51,367 nucleotides of DNA from the NCBI RefSeq assembly GCF_000003605.2, contig NW_003133372.1:14728-66094 (forward strand), written 5' to 3'. Source of the DNA: Saccoglossus kowalevskii (Eukaryota > Hemichordata > Enteropneusta > Harrimaniidae). This document shows positions 1 to 9,840 of the stretch, piece after piece. How positions within the stretch are numbered: position 1 is the stretch's first letter; every line of letters starts with the position of its first letter. Under the pieces are notes generated by a model. It saw only the letters and a program-made list of their open reading frames with translations, had not been told where the DNA came from and did not search any database. A program made the position numbers and the translations under genes.

Positions 1-2033
1 ATGTGACATGTGAGCTGCACTCAAGCTAAAGGGTATATGATATGTGAGCTGCTCTCAAGCTTAAGAGTATGTGATATGTGAGCTGCTCCCAGGCCAAAGA
101 GTATGTGATATGTGAGCTGCTCTCAAGCTAAAGGGTATGTGATATGTGAGCTGCTCTCTAGCTAAAGAGTATGTGATATGTGAGCTGCACTCAAGCTAAA
201 GAGTATATGATCTGTGAGCTGCACTCAAGCTAAAGAGTATGTGATATGTGAGCTGCACTCAAGCTAAAGAGTATGTGATATGTGAGCTGCTCTCAAGCTT
301 AAGAGTATATGATCTGTGAGCTGCACTCAAGCTTAAGAGTATGTGATATGTGAGCTGCTCTCTAGCTAAAGAGTATGTGATATGTGAGCTGCTCTCAAGC
401 TAAAGGGTATGTGATATGTGAGCTGCTCTCTAGCTAAAGAGTATGTGATATGTGAGCTGCTCTCAAGCTAAAGAGTATGTGATATGTGAGCTGCTCTCAA
501 GCTAAAGAGTATGTGATATGTGAGCTGCTCTCTAGCTAAAGAGTATGTGATATGTGAGCTGCTCTCAAGCTAAAGGGTATGTGATATGTGAGCTGCTCTC
601 TAGCTAAAGAGTATGTGATATGTGAGCTGCTCTCACGCTAAAGGGTATGTGATATGTGAGCTGCTCTCTAGCTAAAGAGTATGTGATATGTGAGCTGCTC
701 TCAAGCTAAAGGGTATGTGATATGTGAGCTGCTCTCTAGCTAAAGAGTATGTGATATGTGAGCTGCTCTCACGCTAAAGGGTATGTGATATGTGAGCTGC
801 TCTCTAGCTAAAGAGTATGTGATATGTGAGCTGCTCTCAAGCTAAAGGGTATGTGATATGTGAGCTGCTCTCTAGCTAAAGAGTATGTGATATGTGAGCT
901 GCTCTCAAGCTAAAGGGTATGTGATATGTGAGCTGCTTACTAGCTAAAGAGTATGTGATATGTGAGCTGCTCTCAAGCTAAAGAGTATGTGATATGTGAG
1001 CTGCTCTCTAGCTAAAGAGTATGTGATATGTGAGCTGCTCTCAAGCTAAAGGGTATGTGATATGTGAGCTGCTCTCAAGCTTAAGAGTATGTGATCTGTG
1101 AGCTGCTCTCAAGCTTAAGAGTATGTGATCTGTGAGCTGCTCTCGAGCTTAAGTGTATGTGATATGTGAGCTGCTCCCGAGCTTAAGAGTATGTGATCTG
1201 TGAGCTCCACTCAAGCTAAAGGGTATGTAATATGTGAGCTCCTCTCAAGCTAAAGGGTATGTGACATGTGATCTCCGCTCAAGCCAAAGAGTATGTGATC
1301 TGTGAGCTGCTCACAAACCAAAGAGTATGTGATCTGTAAGCTTCTCTCAAGCCAAAGAGTATGTGATCTGTGAGCTGCTCTCAAGCTAAAGGGTATGTGA
1401 TATGTGAGCTGCTCTCAAGCTTAAGAGTATGTGATATGTGAGCTGCTCCCAGGCTAAAGGGTATGTGATATGCGAGCTGCACTCAAGCCAAAGAGTATGC
1501 GATCTGTGAGCTGCTCTCAAACCAAAGACTATGTGATCTGTGAGCTGCTCTCAAGCTAAAGGGTATGTGACATGTGATCTCCGCTCAAGCCAAAGAGTAT
1601 GTGATCTGTGAGCTGCTCTCAGGCCAAAGAGTATGTGATCTGTGAGCTGCTCTCAAACCAAAGAGTATGTGATCTGTGAGCTGCTCTCAAGCCAAAGAGT
1701 AAGTGATCTGTGAGCTGCTCTCAAGCCAAAGAGTATGTGATATGTGTGTTGCTCTTAGGCCAAAAGGTATGTGATATGCGAGCTGCTCTCAAGCCAAAGA
1801 GTATGCGATCTGTGAGCTGCTCTCAAACCAAAGAGTATGTGTTCTGTGAGCTTCTCTCAAGCTAAAGAGTATGTGATATGTGAGCTGCTCTCAAGTTAAA
1901 GTGTATGTGATATGTGAGCTGCTCTCAAGTTAAAGTGTATGTGATATGTGAGCTGCACTCAAGCTTAAGAGTATGTGATCTGTGCGCTCCTCTCAGGCCA
2001 AAGAGTATGCGATCTGGTGGTTACTCTCAGTCA
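1..2033. repeat. 34-bp satellite array (about 60 copies)
   Basis: A head-to-tail array with a unit of about 34 bp, recognisable by GTATGTGATATGTGAGCTGC followed by TCTCAAGCTAAAG. It runs from the window edge, so the true start is outside, to about 2033. Variants are GATCTGTGAG for GATATGTGAG, and AAGCTAAAG, TAGCTAAAG, AAGCTTAAG or AAGCCAAAG. From about 340 to 1080 two variants alternate (TCTCTAGCTAAAGAG, then TCTCAAGCTAAAGGG), which makes a 68-bp higher-order dimer. Divergence rises towards 2033. Because 34 is not a multiple of 3, no long reading frame forms. It ends about 95 bp before the CALHM-like exon at 2127, so it is probably intronic. Confidence 0.97.
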
Positions 2034-2126
2034 AAATTGTTATAGAAACACAAATTTGCAAAACACAAAAACAGAACACGACAAACATAATACATATAAT
2101 GACACTATTGAATACTTTATTTCCAG

Positions 2127-2367
2127 TTATTTGGCATGTTGTATGTCTATCACTGAGTGTAAAGTTAATGACTCTAGTCTTGCTTTGAATAACAACCACA
2201 AAGCAATATCACAGATTATTGGGTTGGCTCTGTTGATAGTAGTCAGTCTTTCACTGCTTGCAATTATGTTCATCCGGAGAATGTCTAACAAATATACCTA
2301 TGAACATATACAGTACTACCATATTTATCGTGACATGGAAGAGAAAGAATTTGGCAAACAATCTAAG
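2127..2367 (+). CDS. CALHM-like channel, internal exon (last membrane helix)
   Basis: I see an exon between a strong acceptor (ACTTTATTTCCAG, ending 2126) and a donor (TCTAAG|GTAAAC, 2368). The frame reads YLACCMSITECK, then a hydrophobic helix IIGLALLIVVSLSLLAIMFI followed by basic RRMSNKYT, then HIYRDMEEKEFGKQSK. Calcium homeostasis modulators have a fourth transmembrane helix followed by a cytosolic helix with an EEEE-K-LF...QAKEHA-type motif, and this exon plus the next fits that order. By family, CALHMs form large-pore plasma-membrane ion and ATP channels. The exon begins in mid-codon (phase 2) and ends in phase 0. Earlier exons with helices 1-3 are not in the window and presumably lie upstream of the satellite. 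The assignment rests on remembered family motifs, not a search. Confidence 0.72.
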
Positions 2368-2755
2368 GTAAACAACTTAAAATCATGTACAGATTTGATT
2401 TCTCAATATTGTTCCAATTGTTACCCTCATAACGCAACTTAAACCCTACAGCTAGTCAAAAGTTTCAATTTATTATTAATCGTAGATTTGCACTCAATAC
2501 ATTATGCTGACTATGCTGTTTACCACAATTTTGTGGTGATTGTTTAGCATGTCCAATATTACATATCAGTATAGACATCTACACCGTCACGTACTAGATC
2601 ATCTTATCATGCATAATATATATGTATAAAAGTATTGAAGACATCACATATTCTATCTTCAAACGTTCTCCAAATGTTCTTTATCATCATCCCAATTTTC
2701 AGTACATGTTGTGCAATGAAATTAACATTATAAACATTAGTATAATTTGTTTCAG

Positions 2756-2971
2756 CAAATCGCAAGGCAACATGCAAAGGAAAATATAAACAAGTTTTTC
2801 AGCCAAGATGAACTAAAGAACAATTATATTCTCAAATCTTGGAACAAGATTGTTGACGTATGGCGGAAATTACCTTCTGTTGGTTTGTGGTATGGTTCGG
2901 ATCATACTTATTTAGATGACTGTGTTATCAATGAAGAGTTGTGTGTGACGTCAGAAGATACATACCTCTAA
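2756..2971 (+). CDS. CALHM-like channel, last exon (C-terminal tail)
   Basis: Acceptor TTTGTTTCAG ends at 2755. The exon reads QIARQHAKENINKFF, then a tail ending SEDTYL and a TAA stop at 2969-2971. The preceding exon ends in phase 0 at EFGKQSK, so the join runs into QIARQHAKENI with no frame problem. The intron is 388 bp. The join reconstitutes the CALHM pattern of an acidic stretch, then LF-x-x-Q-A, then EHA, which supports the splice. No frameshift or internal stop is seen, so the gene looks intact here. An AATAAA signal follows at 3123-3128. Confidence 0.72.
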   Translation, partial: QIARQHAKENINKFFSQDELKNNYILKSWNKIVDVWRKLPSVGLWYGSDHTYLDDCVINEELCVTSEDTYL

Positions 2972-3109
2972 ACACAGGACAGTTTATATGATGGATTTCA
3001 TAACGGTTCAACATTATACAAATGTTCACCCCTATAAAGGTGAACATACAGTTGTAGCGACCCGAACAGCTCTGAGGTCTCTAAAACTGTATGTTGGGGT
3101 AAGCATTTG

Positions 3110-3218
3110 TATTATTATACCGAATAAATCTAATACCCATATGTAGGTAGACATGCAAATATGTCTACCTGTAATGCGCAAATCTGTTTGGCTGTCATGG
3201 TCATGAGGTATAATAATA
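3110..3218. repeat. Nested palindrome, possible small MITE
   Basis: Outer arms TATTATTATACC (3110-3121) and GGTATAATAATA (3207-3218) are exact reverse complements. Inside is a second hairpin, TAGGTAGACAT, loop GCAAAT, ATGTCTACCTG (3144-3171). Just upstream, AACATACAGTT and AACTGTATGTT (about 3042-3095) form another 11-bp stem. Paired arms of this kind suggest a decayed MITE. I cannot define a target duplication. Confidence 0.45.
3123..3128 (+). promoter_or_regulatory. Possible polyadenylation signal of the CALHM-like gene
   Basis: AATAAA lies 152 nt after the TAA stop, a normal distance for a 3' UTR. It lies inside a palindromic segment (3110-3218), so it may instead belong to an inserted element. 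Confidence 0.35.
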
Positions 3219-4281
3219 TACCAGACGCTCGCTTGTTTTCAAAACAAATACATCATTTAAGCATCATTATGTTACATTTACACCTTTCTTTTACTTCTTT
3301 GATGCATATTGATAAATAGTGACCCCAACCTGGGTCGATATACTGTTTGTTGTCGCGACTATGGGTAAACCGATGCCAACATGTATGACGACCGCGACTG
3401 ATGTTATATATTGCTTTAGTTTCCATGACAACATCCCGAATGATCTCCATTTACACATCGTAAAAATTCTAGTGGTTCGTATGTATTTATATGTCAAAAT
3501 CCTTTTCAAAGTTACTGTCACTGTCACAAATTACAGACGTAAAATAAAAAGCTACAATTGTAGGTGTGATATCAAAAAAAGATGGTGCACATTATGTATT
3601 ACAATACAAGAACATATACGATCGCAAGGAATCAAGGTCACGTGACTAAGTTCTCCCTACTTGAACATTGCTATAACAATTGAGCCAGTCTATCGATACA
3701 ATATCCGCAAAATAGGTATATGTGGGTCATTACCATACCCCTCTGTGTCAGTGTATGAATTGTAATCAAGCAGAAACAGGTGAATACAAAAATCAAAAAA
3801 ACACTATAGAAAATGCATATGCGTAGTCACGACTAAACCACGTGCTGAATAGTTTCCATAATTCGATACATTTTAAACACTATTCGGTAATGGCGCTTTA
3901 GAATATTCAGGTATATATACACTATTGTTGGATATAAAAAAAGTTTAGTATAGGTAACTGTACGGGGTCGAGTAGGTTTACCCTACGAAAACCCGTTCAA
4001 TTACCGACTTATACCACGAAATAAGAGGAAATGGGAATACAAATAAAAATATCCACGGTTTTGCGATGTTACTCGGTGGTCGACCAATACGGATCTGCTT
4101 ATGAATTAACCAACGCCCTACATCTGAGTATGCATTAATTTCTTCTGATTGGTAATGCGTGATGTAATACAATGATCTGATTGGTCGACATCATGACTAC
4201 ACATACCCAGGTAGATCAGTCTGTAATTTGTGTGGCAAAACACGAGCGTGTCATTCATTCCCACTCTGGCCTTACTTCAGC
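3219..4281. other. No recognisable gene
   Basis: A+T-rich sequence on both strands. Open frames are short, lack plausible splice context and resemble no family I know. A segment near 3880-3945 shares TTGGATATAAA and an ATGGCGC motif with 7640-7740, which hints at an old dispersed repeat. Confidence 0.5.
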
Positions 4282-4746
4282 ATGGAAACCAAATTGGACG
4301 TCTTCGAGTCTGAGTATAATCCCAAAATTGAAAGTTTCTGTTCTCAGTTTGATATCGAAACGCCCCTGGACGATAAAGAAGATTTCACGCTGACGAAGAA
4401 ACAATAGCGTGATAGATTTGCACTTCCGGTTGGTAACGAACAATTGACTGCATTATAAGAATCGCGCATTCCTGCAAACACACACAAGTCAACCAACTGG
4501 AGCGTCTCTGTTTGGGATGCATGGGGACGTGGCAGAAATGAGCGTGTTGAAAAGTATGGCGTTTCCAGTAGCGAATCATTTATTACCGTACCAAGCTTGT
4601 GCCACGAGACACATGCAAAAGAGCTAATCTGTTGGTTGTGTCGTTTCGTCGTAAAGGTGCGCAGACAAGACGGCACCGAATACCCGTCCAGTAGTCTCCG
4701 CGTGCTGTGTAGTGCTATACAGCGATATTTACACGATGAATGTTAG
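4282..4746 (+). pseudogene. Crypton-derived DUF3504 protein, N-terminal piece (two stops)
   Basis: One frame runs from ATG at 4282 (METKLDVFESEY) to TAG at 4744, interrupted by TAG at 4405 and TAA at 4456. After the second stop it reads ESRIPANTHKSTNWSVSVWD, later ELICWLCRFVVKVRRQDG and TEYPSSSLRVLCSAIQRYLH. The order IP-x-NT-x-x-S-x-x-W...W, then LCRFV-x-x-VR-x-x-DG-x-EYP, then L...I-x-RYL is the core-binding half of the Crypton-derived tyrosine-recombinase-like family found in QRICH1, ZMYM and KIAA1958-like proteins. The two stops sit inside conserved sequence, so I call it a pseudogene. A possible donor (GAAT|GTTAGA) lies at the end. The catalytic half follows from 5283. Confidence 0.68.
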
Positions 4747-4753
4747 ACTGGCA

Positions 4754-4859
4754 CAGTCTGGGAAATTTATTTCTTTTTAAATTTAAAATTAAATAAAAAA
4801 AATAGCGAAATAAAGGTGTTAACGCGAAATCCCCTGTAACCGCGAAATCACCCAGACTG
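4754..4859. repeat. Short inverted repeat in an intron-like gap
   Basis: CAGTCTGGG (4754-4762) and CCCAGACTG (4851-4859) are inverted copies, with imperfect extension (AAATTT against GATTTC). Between them is poly-A/T sequence and two tandem GCGAAATC motifs. It is probably a small palindromic element inserted between the first and second recombinase pieces. A third CCAGACTG lies at about 5240. Confidence 0.4.
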
Positions 4860-5282
4860 GACGTTTTTGCCGCGCCCTCTGTAGTGAAAGCAGGAACTAG
4901 TGCAGAATGGCAGGCAAGAACTCATCCAATCAGAGTAATTTAACCTTTAAACTCTATCTAGTTAACCTTTCTGCCTGAAAACTTCACTTTTCTGCAAGTT
5001 TCTCGATCGTCAATCATAACAAACGAGTTACTATTTATAGATGATGATATTTTATTGAAAATTACTATTTATTGATTTTCAGCCCCCAAGTGACTGTGCC
5101 TGGGTTACAGTGAAGTGCCATCTGCACAGAAGACCCACAATGTTACCTCATTATGCAGCGCACACGCCCCCACTCCATTTTTGTATCCGTTCAGTGATGT
5201 CACTGCATATCATGAATAACAGGTTCGCTGCAAATAAGTCCAGACTGTGGTGGTTTTTTTTTTAACTGAAAAAAATCACCAC
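4860..5282. other. Intron-like gap between recombinase pieces
   Basis: No coding similarity is seen. It ends in an imperfect hairpin of about 40 nt (CTGTGGTGG, T-run, A-run, ATCACCACAG, about 5245-5282), whose last AG is also the likely splice acceptor for the next piece. Confidence 0.4.
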
Positions 5283-5888
5283 AGCTGGGCAAGTCTAGAT
5301 GAATGTCCTGATCTACGTTTCATGGTTACACGATGTTTAGAATTCATCGAATTCCATAAAACGCTCGATGACGTTTTGAAGAAAATCGACGAACGCGGGA
5401 TAGGCTCGCAGAAGCGACAGGCAGCATCATACACTGACGATGATGAAGATAAGTTGTGGCAGAAGATATTTTCCCCGGATACAACAACTAGTTTGCGCTA
5501 TGCTGCATATTTCTATGTGTGTAAAATATTTGCACTAAGAGCAGTCGATGAACATTCGAATCACGCAGTTGAACAGTTTGTTAAAGGGACGGACAAGGAT
5601 GGGGAATATATTGAGTTTCGTGGCCGGCCATGTAAGAACAATCAAGGTGGGCTGTACAATGCAAGAAAAATGCCATACAAAGACGTTCGTCAGTATAGTA
5701 ATCCAAAAAATCCGCGTTGTGTGATAAAATTTGTAAACCAAGTACTTGAATTGTCTACCCCATCTGGTCCAAAACCTACGCCACTGGGTCAGCAAGGGTG
5801 GGACATTGAAATATTCTAAGCAAACGATCGGGATTAATACTCTACGCCAATATTCGTTGCGAATGTGTGATCTGGTCATTCTGGCAAG
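5283..5888 (+). pseudogene. Crypton-derived DUF3504 protein, catalytic-half piece (frameshifted)
   Basis: After an acceptor-like CACCACAG the frame reads SLDECPDLRFMV, TLDDVLKKIDERGIGSQKRQ, EDKLWQKIF, IFALRAVDEHSNH, then EFRGRPCKNNQGGL and NPRCVIKF, stopping at TAA 5817-5819. The FR/HKTLD...GIGS-x-KRQA, LR-x-x-x-EH and GR-x-x-KN-x-QGGL series is characteristic of DUF3504; the Arg in LRAVDEH fits recombinase box I. Near the stop the similarity jumps by one frame to SKQTIGINTLRQYSLRMCDL, which ends at a good donor (GGCAAG|GTTAGT, 5889). One indel between about 5770 and 5818 explains this. A GTG at 5247 that would lengthen the frame is not a credible eukaryotic start. Confidence 0.72.
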
Positions 5889-5940
5889 GTTAGTATGTGT
5901 TACAATTGCAATCACGTTCATTAGTAAGTTAATACACAAT

Positions 5941-6941
5941 CCCTCTATCCCCGGTCTGGAAACGACTAGCGTTCTTTTGTCTCGAACCGCGGTGCGGATA
6001 AACAAACCGTTCACACCCGGGCCGAGGGAGTCAGAAAGTCAGACAGATTACAATACCGTCAAAATATTTATTAAAATCGGAAAATTTACCGTCATGCAAA
6101 GCGATACCTCATTGTATGACTTCACTTTGACTTCAAATTCGGGCAACCACAACGTAAACAAACATGTAAACAAAATTATCACTATGAAATTTGGGTTTTT
6201 TGAATCCTGATACGCACCACAACCAGCCTACCAACTCATAAACATCCAGTTCCTGCAATGCAAAGATTAATATTGGGAATTATGTTCATTTTCTAGTTTT
6301 AATAGGGAAAAAACTTCGCGTGCCAACATGCTGACATCGCTAAACAAATCTTGTCAAAATGGCGTCGTAGTCGATCGAAAAACCTGTGATATTTCTGATT
6401 CTTGGGAGGTTCATAACAGATTCAAGTCGACTATACAACAACTAATGACTTTATTATATGCAAACGTATATAACAATGCTTCAATATTTGTATATAAATG
6501 ATTTTTTTAGCACAGAATTGAGTACATTTGCATTTACGATCTAAAATAAAAGCATCCATAAAAGTCGCTCAATTTAACATTAATAAAATGCGGTGTGACA
6601 AATAACAAATCAGCCTACCAATTTTTAATGATGTTTCGGTCATAAAATGTCAAAATCGAAGACAAATATTGAGTTCATTTCAATCACCCCAAAATCAAAA
6701 ACGACAAATATCTGACTAAAGGTATGAAAAATTGTTGCGAAAATGTGTCGCTGCTGGTGAAATAGATGAATTAAAGATCTACTCGCCGGCTAAAATATGA
6801 CCTTATACATTTATCCTGATTAAAATATTATGTGAAAAAGCACGAATTTTGGAATGCTTTGCCCCCGCAATGCGCCTTTGCCAGGGAAGGAGGCCAATTC
6901 ACACCTAATACAATGACCGTTCCCAGACCGGGGATAGAAGG
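5941..6941. mobile_element. MITE-like element of about 1 kb with CCCTCTATCCCCGGTCTGG ends
   Basis: The left end CCCTCTATCCCCGGTCTGG (5941-5959) recurs inverted at the right end as CCAGACCGGGGATAGAAGG (6923-6941), with one mismatch and some further similarity inward (AAACG against GAACGG). No transposase is seen inside. It lies between the second and third pieces of the broken recombinase gene, exactly where the box II (HxxR) region should be. A target duplication is not clear, so the ends may shift by a few bases and the superfamily is unknown. Confidence 0.6.
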
Positions 6942-7108
6942 ACTATGGTTAATAATACACGCTTAATTGTCTTTTTTGTTGTACGAGGCAATAGAATATT
7001 AAGTTTTGGTAATTATGCACGTGGATTGCGAGCTTGAAATGCGGACTTCTTTATTATTTGTTAATGTATAACTGAGTCAGATTAAATGTTATTATTTCGA
7101 GTTTACAG

Positions 7109-7330
7109 CAGTGAGAACGGCTTCGATGAGCAACTTATCAAAGAACGCACCGGGCACCGCTCTGATGATGGTCTACAAGCAAACCAGCACTTCACTGCAG
7201 AAAACAGTGTCTGATGCTCTGCAACCGCCAAATCCAGTGGTTGAACTTGGCATCAAGGACCAAAAAAAACGCGTGTCATCACCTCATCGTACGCAACCAA
7301 TAGCGACCACCATTCAAAGTGAATCTAGAG
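7109..7330 (+). pseudogene. Crypton-derived DUF3504 protein, C-terminal piece (frameshifted)
   Basis: After an acceptor-like TTTACAG the frame reads ENGFDEQLIKERTGHRSDDG, the conserved final block of Crypton-type tyrosine recombinases (TGH supplies the third catalytic His/Trp position). Similarity then moves to another frame, VYKQTSTSLQKTVSDALQPP, where the Tyr would be the nucleophile position. A small deletion between the two explains the shift; the local direct repeat ACAAGCA would favour slippage. Downstream SESRGSFQGISIQIQ may be the degraded tail. With the pieces at 4282 and 5283 this makes one dead gene of about 3 kb; the HxxR segment was not found. Confidence 0.62.
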
Positions 7331-7862
7331 GTTCCTTTCAAGGCATTTCTATTCAAATTCAAATATTGTGTTATAATGTTGTACTGATGAATTCATTGAA
7401 AGCAGGTGCTTTAAAGCGCCTTCCATCTGTCTTGAATATTTCATTGAGTGACGTGGTGTTACGTATCATATGTAAATTAGTGAACTTCACAGTTTTATTC
7501 ATATGTTAATTAAGTCTATTCATAAATTTAAGGTTTACTAATTTGAATATCAATGTAACCGTGAAGAACAATAGGTGTTACAGTAATAAATGTACGCTTA
7601 GAACAATGTTACACGTGACCTAGAGTGGTATTAATTTATTTACATGCTGTAGATGGCGCCTCTATATCCACTATATATTACTTTAACTATTTTAAATGTA
7701 CAAATATAGATATCCAATTGTTGGATATAAACAACGTTAATTAGTTACGCGGCCATAGATGGCAACTTTAGACCCACTACATATTAGGATTTTACGTTTA
7801 CGTATAAATGAGCAATTGTTAATTGCTTTCAATGCCATAGATGGTTACTATAGACCCGCGAA
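7331..7862. repeat. Unannotated DNA with three diverged copies of an AGATGG repeat
   Basis: Three related blocks, GTAGATGGCGCCTCTATATC (about 7648), ATAGATGGCAACTTTAGACC (about 7755) and ATAGATGGTTACTATAGACC (about 7838), are spaced about 107 and 83 bp apart. The copia element is inserted in the third. The rest has no recognisable gene. Confidence 0.4.
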
Positions 7863-8039
7863 TGATAACTATGGTTTACCTTTTCCCCCTGCGAACTTTA
7901 TCTATGGGACGTCCCTTATTTCCGGAGCTTTCCGAAGACGTTCGGGTCGGACTCGAGTCGTTATGTTAGTATGTGGCGCCATATTTGTTTTTGGTGAGTT
8001 GCGTTATATTTCCGTGTTCTCGGTATTAATGACTTATTA
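7863..8039 (+). repeat. 5' LTR of the copia element
   Basis: 177 bp, from TGATAACTATGG to GACTTATTA. Identical to the 3' LTR except for A/G in GTTAGTATG and the absence of one GTT triplet. Ends are TG...TA, not the canonical TG...CA. A preceding CGAA is the target duplication. Confidence 0.93.
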
Positions 8040-8041
8040 AA

Positions 8042-8053
8042 TGGTAGCAGAGC
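8042..8053 (+). promoter_or_regulatory. Primer-binding site (initiator Met-tRNA type)
   Basis: TGGTAGCAGAGC lies two bases after the 5' LTR. This is the usual copia primer site, complementary to part of initiator methionine tRNA. Confidence 0.85.
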
Positions 8054-8059
8054 ATAAGC

Positions 8060-9481
8060 ATGGCAAATAATTACAAGAATCCACCCGTGTTTGCTTCCGA
8101 TGCGGTTTACGAAACATGGAAAAATGAAGTTAAAATATGGAGACTGATGACCGACATCGAGAAAAAGAAACAGGCGTTAGCGGTAACTCTGTCACTCACT
8201 GGCCTAGCCCTGCGTACAGTGCTGTGTGTACGGAGACGCGTTCGATTGATAGATGTCCCCACCACAGCCCTGCGTACCTCCATAGACAAAATCCGGGAGC
8301 GCACCGTAATTGGTGCGCAAGTTAAAAATAAGTAGTTTCTCAGCCGAAATCGGTTGAAATTACGATAGTTATCCGTAACAACCATTACAGAGTTATCTGA
8401 AACTGAAATGTCTTAAAAAAACGACTAGCAAAGACGGACAAATTGTAAACGCGCAGGTACGGGAGGAATTATCCACCAAACGCCGCCATTTTTAATTTCA
8501 TTCACGCGAGAGAATGCGTTTGTTTTTAGGGCAAAGTAGCCGATTTCATCCACAATTGGACTCCGAACTGGGAGTTCTGGATATATCTGGCATGTTATTT
8601 CATTAAAAAAGTTATATTTTTCAAAGTCCCGGACTTCGTCTATGGAAGTTCGCAGGGCTGTGGTGGGGACATCTATCAACCGAACGCGTCCCCGTACACA
8701 CAGAGCTGTACGCAGGGCTATCACTGGCCAAGCCAAAGCGAAGGCGCTTGATATAGAAGTAAGTGAGCTTAATAAGGAAGATGGTTTGGATATTTTGCTT
8801 AGAGAACTGGATTCTTTATTTATGAAAGAAACAGTCGATCTTGCGTACGATGCCTATTCAAAATGTGAGTCTTACTGAAGAAAGGAAAACATGCCGATGG
8901 CGGAATTTATTGTTGAGTACGAACGACTGTATACCCAATGTCAAAAGTACCAAATGACCCTTCCCGATGCTGTTCTTGCCTTCAAGCTGTTGGATAAAGC
9001 CCAATTAGATAAGACCGAGAGGCAAATGGTGTTAACAGCGGCGTCTGATTTAAAGTTTGCATCAATGAAATCGGCCTTGAAGAGAATTTTTTCCGGGGAT
9101 CACGTGACTGGGGAAAGTGATTTGAGCGGGAATTGCGCCTCTGGCATCACGATAAAACAGGAATCGGCATATGTCACTGAAAGATTTAATAATTCCAAGT
9201 TCTCAGGTGGCAAAAAGGCCTTTCCATCATATAAGCAACCCAAAAAGTACAGAAATTCGGATAACTCTGAAACCCCTAGAGGTACAAATCCATTGGATAG
9301 ATATGGGAAGAGAACCAGATGCATGGTCTGCCAGTCAGTATTCCACTGGGCTAAGAATTGCCCAGACAAAGATGAACAAAAGGCATGCATGGTTCAAGAG
9401 AATGATCCGATTAATGAGACATGTAATATAACTTTACTTACTAAAGAACAGCCTGATAATGAGATTTTAATGACTGAGTAA
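8060..9481 (+). pseudogene. copia gag, split by a MITE and interrupted by a stop
   Basis: ATG at 8060 (MANNYKNPPVFASDAVYETW) starts the capsid-like region. It is cut at 8205 by the nested MITE and resumes at 8730 (QAKAKALDIEVSELNKEDG) in the same frame, because insert plus 9-bp duplication is 525 bp. TGA at 8876-8878 interrupts it between SKCESY and RKENMPMAEF. The zinc knuckle CMVCQSVFHWAKNC (C-x2-C-x4-H-x4-C) lies at about 9320-9361 and would bind packaged RNA. TAA at 9479-9481 separates it from protease. Its product would be a truncated structural protein. Confidence 0.88.
8205..8720. mobile_element. Nested Mutator-like MITE with 9-bp target duplication
   Basis: Left and right ends are inverted repeats of about 94 bp beginning TAGCCCTGCGTACA, with about eight differences; each carries a second internal AGCCCTGCG motif about 60 bp inward. 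TCACTGGCC flanks the element on both sides (8196-8204 and 8721-8729). Long terminal repeats plus a 9-bp duplication are the pattern of the Mutator/MULE superfamily. There is no transposase. The insertion lies in the copia gag. Confidence 0.88.
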
Positions 9482-9840
9482 TTTGGGTGTGCTATAATTG
9501 CCACTGCATGTACACACACTGTGTGTGGAAGAAAATGGCTGGAAAATTATGTGGATGATCTCGACACCATACAGAAAAAGGCGGTTATCAGGAAATGCAG
9601 TAATAAAGCCTTCAAATTTGGTGATGGTAAGAAGATGATTTCAAAGGAAAATGTCATACTACCGGCAAAGATAGGAAACAATATTTGCAAGATTGATACA
9701 GAAGTGGTAGATGTAGATATACCTCTGTTGCTGAGTAAAACATCATTAAAGAGAGCTGAGACAAAATTAGATATTTGCAACGACAAAGCAGAAATGTTCA
9801 AAGAGCCTGTTAAACTAGAATTCACATCTAGCGGACATTA
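9482..9840 (+). pseudogene. copia protease region with altered active site
   Basis: In the same frame as gag, just after TAA at 9479, the sequence reads GCAIIATACTHTVCGRKWL. Copia aspartic proteases carry D-[ST]-[GA] at this point, before C-T/S-x-TVCG. Here the Asp position is Ala (GCC, 9500-9502), one base from an Asp codon. The remainder (DLDTIQKKAVIRKCSNKAFK, then FGDGKK) fits the rest of a copia protease. By sequence the protease should be inactive. Confidence 0.75.

Noticed and set aside
1-2033. CRISPR array
   Set aside because: Units are contiguous with no unique spacers, and the setting is a eukaryotic intron.
5247-5282. GTG start and extra N-terminal residues for the recombinase piece
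   Set aside because: GTG is not a credible start here; the segment is a T-run hairpin ending in an acceptor-like AG.
8107-8736. Minus- and plus-strand frames with LIDVPTTALRTSID and inverse
   Set aside because: They are translations of the inverted repeats of the nested MITE, not genes.
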